DNA from: Coprothermobacterota bacterium
GTDB taxonomy: Bacteria; Caldisericota; JANLFM01
NCBI GenBank assembly: GCA_026389415.1
Contig: JAPLHX010000075.1
Location: 1 to 18,374 of the forward strand
Length of the DNA: 18,374 nucleotides
Direction of reading: 5' to 3'
The notes beneath the pieces are model-generated. The model was not told the origin of the DNA, ran no database searches, and saw nothing but the letters and a program-made list of their open reading frames with translations. The position numbers were made by a program, and so were the translations under genes. This document shows, piece after piece, positions 1-6,227 of this stretch (position 1 is the stretch's first letter; each line of letters starts with the position of its first letter).

Positions 1-27
1 TTTTGTAATACCAATGCCTTTTTCGCC

Positions 28-161
28 TTGCAGCCTAACCTCTCGTTCAACCGGGCCCAACCGGCACTGGCTGCTCTCATCCTTCCAATACGCGCGCTTC
101 TCGTCTTCACTCGGCTTCCGGTCGCCGGTTGGGCCGGTCAACTCCCGCCGTTGGGCGGCAA
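28..161 (+). repeat. integron attC-like recombination site (site 1)
   Basis: The R''-type box GCCTAAC (33-39) fits RYYYAAC and the R'-type box GTTGGGC (150-156) fits GTTRRRY. The outer pairing extends to TTGC at 28-31 and GCAA at 158-161. The inner L'' arm (45-65) pairs with the L' arm (123-142) over about 19 bases; the L'' arm carries two extra unpaired bases, as expected for the extrahelical bases of attC. The long terminal loop lies between. The next gene starts 30 bases after the R' box, the usual spacing in a cassette. No integrase is in the window. All of this is read from the sequence; activity is inferred. Confidence 0.75.
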
Positions 162-186
162 CCAGACAAAAAGGAATGACTAATGG

Positions 187-1617
187 ATGAATGACAAGAA
201 AACAAGTCTTCAGGAAGAAATGTTCTCACAAATCCACGGCAGGGAGCTTTTCGAGCAGGCCAAATCCTATGCCTATGCCTACATGGACGGTGTCTATGAT
301 CGGAATGTTTTCCCAACCGACGAGGCGATTAAAACTCTAAACGTGTTTGATGAATCCTTACCAAAAGCACCAGGCAATCCAGGAGAAATCCTTCGGCTGT
401 TGCATGAACACGGATCGCCTACAACCGTTGCACAAACCGGTGGAAGGTACTTCGGCTTTGTGACCGGAAGCTCAGTCCCCGTTGCTCTGGCAGCCAAATG
501 GCTCTCCGATGTGTGGGATCAAAATGCCGCGCTCTATGTTATTTCTCCTGTCAGCTCCCAGTTGGAAGCTGTATGTGAAAAATGGCTGGTTGAGCTTCTG
601 AGTCTGCCCGTTGGAACGGCCGCAGGCTTTGTCAGCGGCACTTCAACCGCCACGTTATGCGGACTTGCGGCTGGACGCAACGAACTGCTGAAACGCCAGG
701 GTTGGGACGCGAACGCAGACGGTTTGTTTGGTGCACCAAACCTTCGCGTGGTAGTTGGTGAACAAGCCCACGCTACAGTGTTCAAAGTACTCGCGCTGCT
801 GGGTCTTGGCCGGGCACGCGTTGAAATAGTACCCACCGACGACCAGGGACGGATGATTGCAAACAAAATACCCGAGTTGGATAGCCGTTGCCTTGTAATA
901 GCTCAGGCCGGAAATGTCAACTCCGGCGCATTCGACCCGATCGACGAGATCTGTGATCGCGCTCGGCGTGCTGATGCTTGGGTTCACATTGACGGCGCTT
1001 TCGGCCTTTGGGCGGCTGGATCACGAACCAAGAAATCCCTAACGCGGGGCATCGAAAGGGCGGACTCGTGGTCTGTCGATGCGCATAAAACTCTGAATGC
1101 TCCCTATGATTGTGGCATTATCTTATGCAAATACCGGGAAGCCCTCGTGGCAGCAATGCAAACGACCGCTTCGTATATCCTCTACAGCGAAAAACGGGAT
1201 GGGATGCATTACACCCCGGAAATGTCGCGGCGCGCTCGCGTGGTTGAGTTGTGGGCAACGCTGAAATCCCTTGGAAAAGATGGTGTGGAGGAGTTGGTTG
1301 ATCGCCTTTGTGATCACGCCAAGCGGTTTGCCAAGAATTTGTGTAGCAAGGGATTTCGGATTCTGAATGATGTGGTCTTCAATCAAGTTTTGGTGGCTTG
1401 CGACACGCCGGAACAAACGAAGGCGACGCTGGAACATATCCAACGGTCAGGGGAATGCTGGTGTGGAGGAGCTGTCTGGAATGGCGAGCAGGTCATTCGC
1501 ATCAGCGTATGTTCCTGGGCAACGACATTGGCTGATGTGGAGCGATCCGTAGCTGCTTTTGTAAATGCCCGGAATACGGTTGATCTCTCCACAAACACTG
1601 AACCCGGACAAATGTAA
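187..1617 (+). CDS. PLP-dependent group II decarboxylase (aromatic amino acid/glutamate decarboxylase-like)
   Basis: A 476-residue pyridoxal-phosphate enzyme of the group II (aromatic-L-amino-acid/glutamate) decarboxylase family, near the usual 470-490 residues. Lys301 in SVDAHKTLN should form the Schiff base with PLP. His195 in GEQAHATVFK is the usual ring-stacking His. Asp269 in WVHIDGAFG should contact the pyridine nitrogen. The family removes the alpha-carboxyl of an amino acid to give an amine, or acts as a related aldehyde synthase; the substrate cannot be told from the motifs. The start is the ATG at 187, about 11 bases after AAAGGAA; an ATG at 183 runs at once into a stop. It sits directly behind attC-like site 1 and may have travelled as a cassette, though it is long for one. 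Confidence 0.88.
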   Translation: MNDKKTSLQEEMFSQIHGRELFEQAKSYAYAYMDGVYDRNVFPTDEAIKTLNVFDESLPKAPGNPGEILRLLHEHGSPTTVAQTGGRYFGFVTGSSVPVALAAKWLSDVWDQNAALYVISPVSSQLEAVCEKWLVELLSLPVGTAAGFVSGTSTATLCGLAAGRNELLKRQGWDANADGLFGAPNLRVVVGEQAHATVFKVLALLGLGRARVEIVPTDDQGRMIANKIPELDSRCLVIAQAGNVNSGAFDPIDEICDRARRADAWVHIDGAFGLWAAGSRTKKSLTRGIERADSWSVDAHKTLNAPYDCGIILCKYREALVAAMQTTASYILYSEKRDGMHYTPEMSRRARVVELWATLKSLGKDGVEELVDRLCDHAKRFAKNLCSKGFRILNDVVFNQVLVACDTPEQTKATLEHIQRSGECWCGGAVWNGEQVIRISVCSWATTLADVERSVAAFVNARNTVDLSTNTEPGQM

Positions 1618-1620
1618 ACT

Positions 1621-1827
1621 GCCCACAATCGCTGCCAGCTGACGCGGGATTAAAGCGCTGTTTTCTTGCATTATGTTGTTACCCCATGCGGCTGACCGGC
1701 GGGAAGGTGTCATGGTTCGACGCATATACTTAGAACAACTCGACCGAGTACGATGGTGTTTCGCTCGTCTCTCCAATGAGAACCGCGGTAATGGTGTGAC
1801 CGGCGCGGATTTCCGCGACAGTTAGGC
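1621..1827 (+). repeat. degenerate attC-like site (site 2)
   Basis: The R'-type box GTTAGGC (1821-1827) matches GTTRRRY, and the next gene begins 24 bases later, as at site 1. The left end at 1621 (GCCCACAATCGCTGC) resembles the start of an attC with a base lost and one changed in the R'' box. A perfect hairpin CGCGGA-TT-TCCGCG lies at 1804-1817. At about 207 bases it is longer than ordinary attC sites and the arms pair poorly, so it is either decayed or only its right end is genuine. Confidence 0.35.
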
Positions 1828-1851
1828 CCATGCAGAGGAGGGAAAAAAGCT

Positions 1852-2183
1852 ATGAATCAAGTTTTTCCAGGTCCAATTAGAAATCTCCCACAAGCGGATA
1901 TCCCGCTGGATGGATGCACCGCTTTTCTTTCACAATCAGACACGCACCAGATATTATTTATGGAGTTTCAAAAAGATGTTGATTTGCCCGAACACTCGCA
2001 TGCTGCCCAGGTGGGGATCGTGGTGGAAGGCAAGATTGAGCTGGTAATTGATGGTGAAAAGCAATGTTTTGCCAAAGGAGATCGATACTACATTCCTGCG
2101 GGAGTACCGCATTCGGGCAAGATCTCCGCCGGTATGCAGACATGACATTTTTCAATCAGCCGAAACGCTACTCAACGAAATAA
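1852..2183 (+). pseudogene. cupin-domain protein, frameshifted near its C-terminus
   Basis: A small single-domain cupin (double-stranded beta-helix; metal-binding sensor or enzyme of unknown substrate). LPEHSHAAQVGIVVEGKIEL matches cupin motif 1 and FAKGDRYYIPAGVPHSG matches motif 2. The frame as written stops at 2145 after 97 residues, ending ISAGMQT. If one base is restored after the GGT at 2131-2133, reading continues as GYADMTFFNQPKRYSTK to a TAA at 2181-2183. That tail is typical of this family and gives about 110 residues, the usual length. The ATG at 1852 follows GAGGAGGG at a good distance. A one-base deletion is seen; whether it is real or a sequencing error cannot be decided here. 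Confidence 0.75.
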
Positions 2184-2284
2184 TGGTTGAAGGAGGACAC
2201 CAGGCCCAAGCCGACACTCGCCCCACGCGCGGCTTAGTGCTACGTTTGTCGTCGACACTACCACCAAACACAAGGAGGATGACG

Positions 2285-2635
2285 ATGGACAAACTGGATG
2301 AAATATCACACCAACGGAAGAAGGCACAGCAGAAGCTCGTTTCAATGAAGTCGAAGGTTTACGAGACGTTTCTCCAGATGGAGCAAGCCACCTATGCGGA
2401 TGGCGCTCTCTCCAAGAAGACGAAGGAGTTGATTGCCATTGGCATCTCCGTATTGACCGACTGCGAGTCATGTATGCAGTGGCATATTGACCAAGCAGCA
2501 GCCTGCGGCGCTGCGGCGCATGAGATCCTTGAAGCCATCGAAGTCGCTATTGAGATGGGTGCCGGTCGAGTAACGGTTTCAGCCCGCTTCGCACTTGACG
2601 TCATGGAGCGGGCATTTCCAAATGAGAAGCCTTGA
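2285..2635 (+). CDS. carboxymuconolactone decarboxylase-family (AhpD-like) protein
   Basis: A 116-residue all-helical protein of the CMD/AhpD family. The redox motif CESC with a following His is present at Cys60, Cys63 and His67, which suggests AhpD-like disulfide/peroxide chemistry rather than lactone decarboxylation. The preceding LSKKTKELIAIGISVLTD is the characteristic family helix. The start chosen is the ATG at 2285, six bases after a strong AAGGAGG (2272-2278); the ATG at 2279 abuts the ribosome site. The same frame is open further left over the cupin gene, but that part is overlap and not protein-like. It lies about 100 bases after the cupin, a common partner of CMD proteins, so the two may be one transcript. 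Confidence 0.88.
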   Translation: MDKLDEISHQRKKAQQKLVSMKSKVYETFLQMEQATYADGALSKKTKELIAIGISVLTDCESCMQWHIDQAAACGAAAHEILEAIEVAIEMGAGRVTVSARFALDVMERAFPNEKP

Positions 2636-2650
2636 GCCAATAAACAAAAC

Positions 2651-2657
2651 GCCCAAC
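2651..2657 (+). repeat. isolated attC R''-like half-site
   Basis: GCCCAAC, fitting RYYYAAC, followed by AAACTCCTGAAAGCG, which looks like the opening of an attC. It lies between the AhpD-like gene and the methyltransferase start, but no partner R' box follows before the next gene. It could be a broken site, or chance. Confidence 0.22.
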
Positions 2658-2678
2658 AAACTCCTGAAAGCGAGAAGC

Positions 2679-3461
2679 ATGATGCCAATAACCGCAGGTG
2701 AGTTTGATTCAGTCGTGGGCGAATGGAAAGAATGGCAATCCTCTCCTTGGGGACAATTACTCTACAGTATTTCCCAACTCAACATCCAACGCCATTTGAA
2801 CATTCGTCCGATTCGGATACTGGACGTGGGCGGTGGAAATGGAACGAATTCTATCTATTTTGCAAAACAAGGACATATTGTAACTTGGCTCGATTATTCG
2901 GAGGCCATGTTTTCGGAAGCAAAGCAAGCTGCAGAACGAGAAGGAGTTACGGGTCAAATCACTTTCTACCAGGCGGATGCGGGTTCGGCTCGGGACCTCT
3001 TCCGAGATCAGCAATTTGACCTGATCCTCTGCCATCTGATGATAGAATTTGTACCTGAACCAAGAGAAGTTTTAAAGGGTATCTGCGAGCTAATAGCTCC
3101 GAATGGCTTTTTATCGCTTGTAGATACGAATCGGTATTCAGAAGTGTATCAAAAGGTTTTTCAAACCCAGGATCTTGGAGCGGCATTGGACAAGATAGAG
3201 ACAACGGAATATTTTCACCCCTGGTTTAAACGCAATACCCCCTTGTATTCGAGCGTCGAAATGATCAACTATCTTCAGACACAAGGATGTAAACTGATTG
3301 GGGACTATGGAATTCTATGTGTATGTGGCTATCTACCGAATGAGCCGAAATACGAAGTGGAATACTTCAATCGACTTGAGAAGCTGGAGCGCAAGCTCAC
3401 GGACACATATCCTTACAAACTGTTAGCCAGGTTTTATCAAGTGATAGTAAGAAAACAGTGA
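2679..3461 (+). CDS. class I SAM-dependent methyltransferase (SmtA/CmoM-like)
   Basis: A 260-residue Rossmann-fold methyltransferase. Motif I is ILDVGGGNGT (about residues 47-56) and the acidic end of beta-2 is WLDYSE with Asp72, which should bind the SAM ribose. The N-terminal EWQSSPWGQLLYSISQLNIQ resembles the SmtA/CmoM group, which includes a tRNA carboxymethoxyuridine methyltransferase; the actual substrate is unknown. ATG codons at 2679 and 2682 both fit; upstream in-frame ATGs at 2595 and 2622 overlap the AhpD-like gene and add a tail not typical of the family. The ribosome site (GAGAAG) is weak. The gene is AT-rich and followed by an attC-like site, so it behaves as a cassette gene. 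Confidence 0.85.
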   Translation: MMPITAGEFDSVVGEWKEWQSSPWGQLLYSISQLNIQRHLNIRPIRILDVGGGNGTNSIYFAKQGHIVTWLDYSEAMFSEAKQAAEREGVTGQITFYQADAGSARDLFRDQQFDLILCHLMIEFVPEPREVLKGICELIAPNGFLSLVDTNRYSEVYQKVFQTQDLGAALDKIETTEYFHPWFKRNTPLYSSVEMINYLQTQGCKLIGDYGILCVCGYLPNEPKYEVEYFNRLEKLERKLTDTYPYKLLARFYQVIVRKQ

Positions 3462-3508
3462 TGGTTCGTCTGGGTGTGAACCCATAGACCAAAAGGCAAA
3501 AGGAATAC

Positions 3509-3630
3509 GCCTAACAACCGTTTGCACGGGACCCGGCGCTTCGCGCCTCAGCCAACGGGCAGCCAAATGAAATTGGTTTCGTATCTTTCCGTTGGTTCCA
3601 GTTCGAGCGACACGCCGAGCGCGTGAAACG
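3509..3630 (+). repeat. decayed attC-like site (site 4)
   Basis: The R''-type box GCCTAAC is at 3509-3515. The L''-like arm CGTTTGCACG (3519-3528) pairs with CGTGAAACG (3622-3630), leaving one G unpaired, as in attC. Two internal inverted repeats lie inside: GGCGC-TTC-GCGCC (3535-3547) and CCAACGG (3552-3558) with CCGTTGG (3589-3595). The expected GTTRRRY box after 3630 is missing; AAACAATAAACGG stands there instead. The next gene starts 27 bases downstream. Probably an attC that has lost its cleavable end. Confidence 0.5.
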
Positions 3631-3657
3631 AAACAATAAACGGACAGTGAGGCTGAA

Positions 3658-4077
3658 ATGGCTCTGAGCGCATTTGATGACAAATCACACCTACCGAACG
3701 AGAGGGATCTCGCGGAAGCGCTGGGACCGGCGAGCGTTCTTTGGAACGACCTGAAGGCGCATCTTGCCTCCCAATATGAACCGTTGACCGAGCAATGGAA
3801 TTTCTCCGGAAAGAACTATGGCTGGGGGCTCCAATTGAAGCAGAAGAAGCGGACCGTGCTTTACATGACCCCCTGCCAGGGGTACTTTCTCGCTTCGTTC
3901 GCGCTGGGAGAAAAGGCCGTGCAGGCTGCGCACCAGAGTGGTTTACCCGATTCGGTGCTGAGCGTGATCGATAGTGCGCGGAAGTATGCGGAAGGGAGAG
4001 GTGTTCGTCTCGAGGTAAGGAGCAAGGGGGATCTGGAGAACATCAAGAAGCTTGCTGCGATCAAGATGGCGAACTAG
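3658..4077 (+). CDS. DUF3788 domain-containing protein
   Basis: A 139-residue protein matching the DUF3788 family in length and in its WNFSGKNYGWGLQLKQKKRTVLYMTPCQGYF core, which is rich in aromatic and basic residues (written here as a family trait; core begins near residue 47). No enzymatic function is established for the family, which is widespread in Firmicutes and Bacteroidetes accessory regions. The ATG at 3658 follows GTGAGG at six bases, a modest ribosome site. It starts soon after the decayed attC-like site 4, and no attC-like structure follows it, because the next sequence is a truncated gene on the other strand. Confidence 0.8.
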   Translation: MALSAFDDKSHLPNERDLAEALGPASVLWNDLKAHLASQYEPLTEQWNFSGKNYGWGLQLKQKKRTVLYMTPCQGYFLASFALGEKAVQAAHQSGLPDSVLSVIDSARKYAEGRGVRLEVRSKGDLENIKKLAAIKMAN

Positions 4078-4121
4078 CAGGCGATGGTCGTTTCACTCCG
4101 CGCGCAGCAGACAGCTGTTGC

Positions 4122-4387
4122 TCAGGTACTGATGCCGACATGACCGGGCGGCGTGACGTTCATCAGTTGTGCTACCCAAGAATTCCGATAGGTAACGCCC
4201 TTTTTCATCAGACTGTCGATGTTTGGTGTGCTGACAAACTCCCGATAATCCGGTCGGAAGCCGTCAAGGACAACCAAGACAATGTACTTCTGTTTCGATG
4301 GCTCGGCTGCGGCATTTGTGCGGAGCAAGCTCCCAGGAAGACACCCGCCAACGACAGACTCACAATGAATGGGATCAAGCGACGCAT
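4122..4387 (-). pseudogene. truncated and frameshifted lipoprotein phosphodiesterase/nucleotide pyrophosphatase
   Basis: The minus-strand ATG at 4387 opens a lipoprotein signal peptide, MRRLIPFIVSLSLAGVFLG then ACS (lipobox Cys), behind an AAAGGGG ribosome site. The frame then fails. Another frame, shifted near 4313-4328, continues as the N-terminus of a type I phosphodiesterase/nucleotide pyrophosphatase (alkaline phosphatase superfamily). It has VVLDGFRPDY with the metal-ligand Asp, TPNIDSLMKKGVTYRNSW, and MNVTPPGHVGIST with the likely nucleophile Thr. It stops at 4122, so roughly the last three quarters of the domain are absent. It is therefore a gene start left behind by a deletion or rearrangement. 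The start lies 30 bases after the R' box of the minus-strand attC-like site, as for a cassette gene. Confidence 0.78.
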
Positions 4388-4416
4388 AAGTTACACCCCT
4401 TTCGCTAATGTTTAGG

Positions 4417-4518
4417 GCTTAACGGTGTGGCTCAGTCACTTGCCCCAACCGATTGCTACCAAGTTGCGCGGATATCCGAAGCGACGTAGCCGCTGTCCGC
4501 TGTAAGCCGTTGTTATGC
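4417..4518 (-). repeat. integron attC-like recombination site on the minus strand (site 5)
   Basis: Read on the minus strand, GCATAAC (4512-4518) is the R''-type box and GTTAAGC (4417-4423) the R'-type box, a GTTRRRY match. The inner arms GGCTTACAG and CTGAGCC pair with two bases bulged, and a perfect palindrome CGGATATCCG marks the loop region. The site begins 43 bases after the GrpB-family stop and ends 30 bases before the next minus-strand start, which is the cassette layout. The reverse reading also gives an R'' match, but no plus-strand gene fits it. Confidence 0.62.
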
Positions 4519-4561
4519 GCTTTACTTCAATCGGTTATCCTCTTTCCAACCATTCTAATTC

Positions 4562-5080
4562 TTACGTTTGGGACCTTGCCAATCGTAGAACACGCTCGAC
4601 GAAAGGAGCTTTGCTATCAGTGTTTGACGGACGATCCGTCGGATATCGTTGGGCCAATGCCATCTTGAGTTCAGCATATTCTTTAGCGATTTCCGGGTGC
4701 TGAGTCAGATAATCTCGAAAGATTAACCGGTCATGCCAATCACGACTACTCATCTCATACACATGGACATGGTGAGTCCCGGGATTGCCTTTCGTAAAGT
4801 AGTGCCTTCGTGGAATACCATTTTCACCCTTATATGCGTATCCCAATTGTTCGATTGGCTTGATACATACACCGGCCTCTTCAAAGTCCTTGACCGCGAT
4901 GCCGATATCGATAATGGGCTTTGCCACCATTCCTGGAATGGACGTGCTCCCCACATGTTGAATATCAAGCACATACTTGCCGACCACGGCTTGCAAACGA
5001 GAGTTCTCTTCTTCAAAAAGTCGCTCCCACTCTTTGGTGTATGGAATGAGCCTGACCGTGCTTCTTTCTAAACCGATCAT
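4562..5080 (-). CDS. GrpB family protein (nucleotidyltransferase-fold)
   Basis: A 172-residue protein of the GrpB family (UPF0157), related to the nucleotidyltransferase superfamily and to the extra domain found on some dephospho-CoA kinases. The signature HVGSTSIPG is at residues 42-50, followed by AKPIIDIGIAV with Asp58. RRHYFTKGNPGTHHVHVYE and FRDYLTQHPEIAKEYAELK are also family hallmarks. The length is normal. The substrate is not known for the family, which is often found in mobile cassettes. No good ribosome site stands directly before the ATG at 5080; AGGAAG is about 18 bases upstream. A promoter-like pair lies at 5163-5190, and an attC-like site follows the stop. Confidence 0.88.
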   Translation of the reverse strand: MIGLERSTVRLIPYTKEWERLFEEENSRLQAVVGKYVLDIQHVGSTSIPGMVAKPIIDIGIAVKDFEEAGVCIKPIEQLGYAYKGENGIPRRHYFTKGNPGTHHVHVYEMSSRDWHDRLIFRDYLTQHPEIAKEYAELKMALAQRYPTDRPSNTDSKAPFVERVLRLARSQT

Positions 5081-5162
5081 CGTTTGGACTACACCGACTT
5101 CCTGAGGTCATTGATCTTATGGGCGGATAGCGTGTTTTGGACTGCACTCCACCTTTTATGGG

Positions 5163-5190
5163 ATGGTACGCCGGCTTGAAAAATAGTCAA
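5163..5190 (-). promoter_or_regulatory. candidate promoter of the GrpB-family gene
   Basis: On minus, TTGACT (complement of 5185-5190), a 16-base spacer and TACCAT (complement of 5163-5168) fit sigma-70 elements. Transcription would begin near 5156, giving a leader of about 76 bases. The -35 part lies in a repeat that recurs at 6163-6199. Confidence 0.45.
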
Positions 5191-5210
5191 CAATGCAACA
5201 ACGTCCTTGA
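5175..5210. repeat. dispersed repeat, copy 1 (contains a -35-like TTGACT on minus)
   Basis: About 36 bases centred on AGTCAACAATGCAACAACGT. It matches copy 2 (6163-6198) at about 30 of 36 positions over the aligned part beginning at GAAAAATAGT. Its left 13 bases, CTTGAAAAATAGT, recur exactly at 16398-16410. Confidence 0.6.
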
Positions 5211-5330
5211 ACCGATACTGAACCTATATTATTTGGACTGGATTCGCGTGGATGGCATTTCGTTTGCTGGAACGGATAATGGGGGCGCTTCCTATGTGCA
5301 AATTGCTCAAGAGCTCGGTCTTCCCTGAGG

Positions 5331-5654
5331 TCAGGCGACCGGATTCCAGATATTGGCGGAGAATGTTGCGGGCTCGACGAGCTGGTGAAAATTTGTGCTG
5401 ATTTTTTTCATACCTTCATCCGCGAATATGCGTGCATCGATCTTCTCCATTTCAGACAAGTTCTCGAATTCCCACATTTCAATCATCATCCCGGATACCC
5501 CGCCATAGTTCTGCTTATACAGTTTCCACGATTTCACGCCTTGGAAAAGCTGTGCATGGTTTTCTTTGTAGGTTAAGAATTCGTTCAACGCGGGTGTGAA
5601 TTCCGCGTGTTTTTCCGCCTTGACGACGTAGGTCTCCACTAAGAAAATGCTCAT
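5331..5654 (-). CDS. small dimeric alpha/beta-barrel (NIPSNAP/ABM-like) protein
   Basis: A 107-residue protein without a named function. The pattern of an opening beta strand (SIFLVETYVVKAEKHAEF), a helix, a second strand with WKLYKQNYGG, then MMIEMWEFENLSEMEKID and a second helix is that of the dimeric ferredoxin-like barrel. That fold is shared by NIPSNAP proteins and antibiotic-biosynthesis monooxygenase-like proteins. Catalytic residues cannot be assigned. The ATG at 5654 is chosen because it follows AAGGAGGGGG closely; the same frame is open to 5726, but that extension reads as hydrophobic leader without a ribosome site. A TATGAT hexamer at about 5676-5681 on minus could be its -10 box; no convincing -35 partner was seen. 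Confidence 0.72.
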   Translation of the reverse strand: MSIFLVETYVVKAEKHAEFTPALNEFLTYKENHAQLFQGVKSWKLYKQNYGGVSGMMIEMWEFENLSEMEKIDARIFADEGMKKISTNFHQLVEPATFSANIWNPVA

Positions 5655-5886
5655 TTTTCCCCCTCCTTTTCTGACATCATATTGCTTTCCGATCCAAAAA
5701 AACAGGAACGGAAATGGAAACAGCACTTTTGCTCTCTGCCCCCCGGTCTGCGGGCTTTATTTCTGATCGACTCTACGCCGGATCCCCCGTTTCTGACTCC
5801 AAGCCCACGCCAACATATCGATAGAAATCCCAAGGCGCTTCCTCCGCCGGCTCTTCTCTCTCCGAAAACCTCCTGCGCGGGCGGGC

Positions 5887-5904
5887 CTGACACCCTGTTG
5901 TCAG
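5887..5904. promoter_or_regulatory. inverted repeat resembling a WYL/YafY-type operator
   Basis: CTGACA-N6-TGTCAG is a perfect 6+6 inverted repeat. From memory, TGACA/TGTCA palindromes of this kind are typical of operators near HTH-WYL (YafY-like) regulators. TACAAT follows 10 bases later on plus. No WYL gene is in the window, so the assignment rests on the motif alone. Confidence 0.4.
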
Positions 5905-6162
5905 TCAGCTCCGCTACAATGGGGGTGCTGTAAGGACGCTGTAAAATGTTGACCAAATCCGGCGGGCAAGCACATCTCGGCACCCGGATCAGCCTTTTTT
6001 GGTTGTTCATGGGTATCTCCAACAATAGATCGTGCCCAGCATCTGGGAGCACGGGTCTTCCCGAGAATGAGGGTCAGCGATATTTCCCCGGAAGCGGCCT
6101 CGGTCGGTGAGAAAGACCGGGAGCACGCCTGGCGGGAGCGTGGATGGCACTTCCTTCAACCG

Positions 6163-6199
6163 GGAAAGTTAGTCAACAATTTAACAACGTCCCTGAACT
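6163..6199. repeat. dispersed repeat, copy 2
   Basis: GAAAGTTAGTCAACAATTTA followed by ACAACGTCCCTGAACT, about 30 of 36 positions like the copy at 5177-5212. On minus it contains TTGACT but no good -10 at normal spacing. It lies just beyond the 3' end of the MFS gene. Confidence 0.6.
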
Positions 6200-6227
6200 T
6201 GGGCGGAAGCTGCCGCGCTCCCCTCCC

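Larger units (their letters stand above)
5655..6227. other. gene-free stretch between the barrel protein and the MFS gene
   Basis: About 570 bases with no convincing gene. It is GC-rich, and open frames on both strands (for example 5651-6052 minus and 5936-6100 plus) read as low-complexity, protein-unlike sequence. It contains an 18-base inverted repeat (5887-5904), a TACAAT on plus (5915-5920) and the second copy of a dispersed promoter-like repeat (6163-6199). It may be the site of a lost regulator gene. Confidence 0.6.

Noticed and set aside
5137..5328. 63-codon plus-strand frame whose last 30 residues (WIRVDGISFAGTDNGG...) look protein-like.
   Set aside because: It overlaps the promoter-like repeat, lacks a ribosome site and matches no family I know; at most a gene-end fragment.
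5651..6052. 133-codon minus-strand frame across the gene-free stretch.
   Set aside because: Composition is Arg/Gly/Pro-rich without domain pattern, and its end overlaps the real barrel-protein start in another frame.
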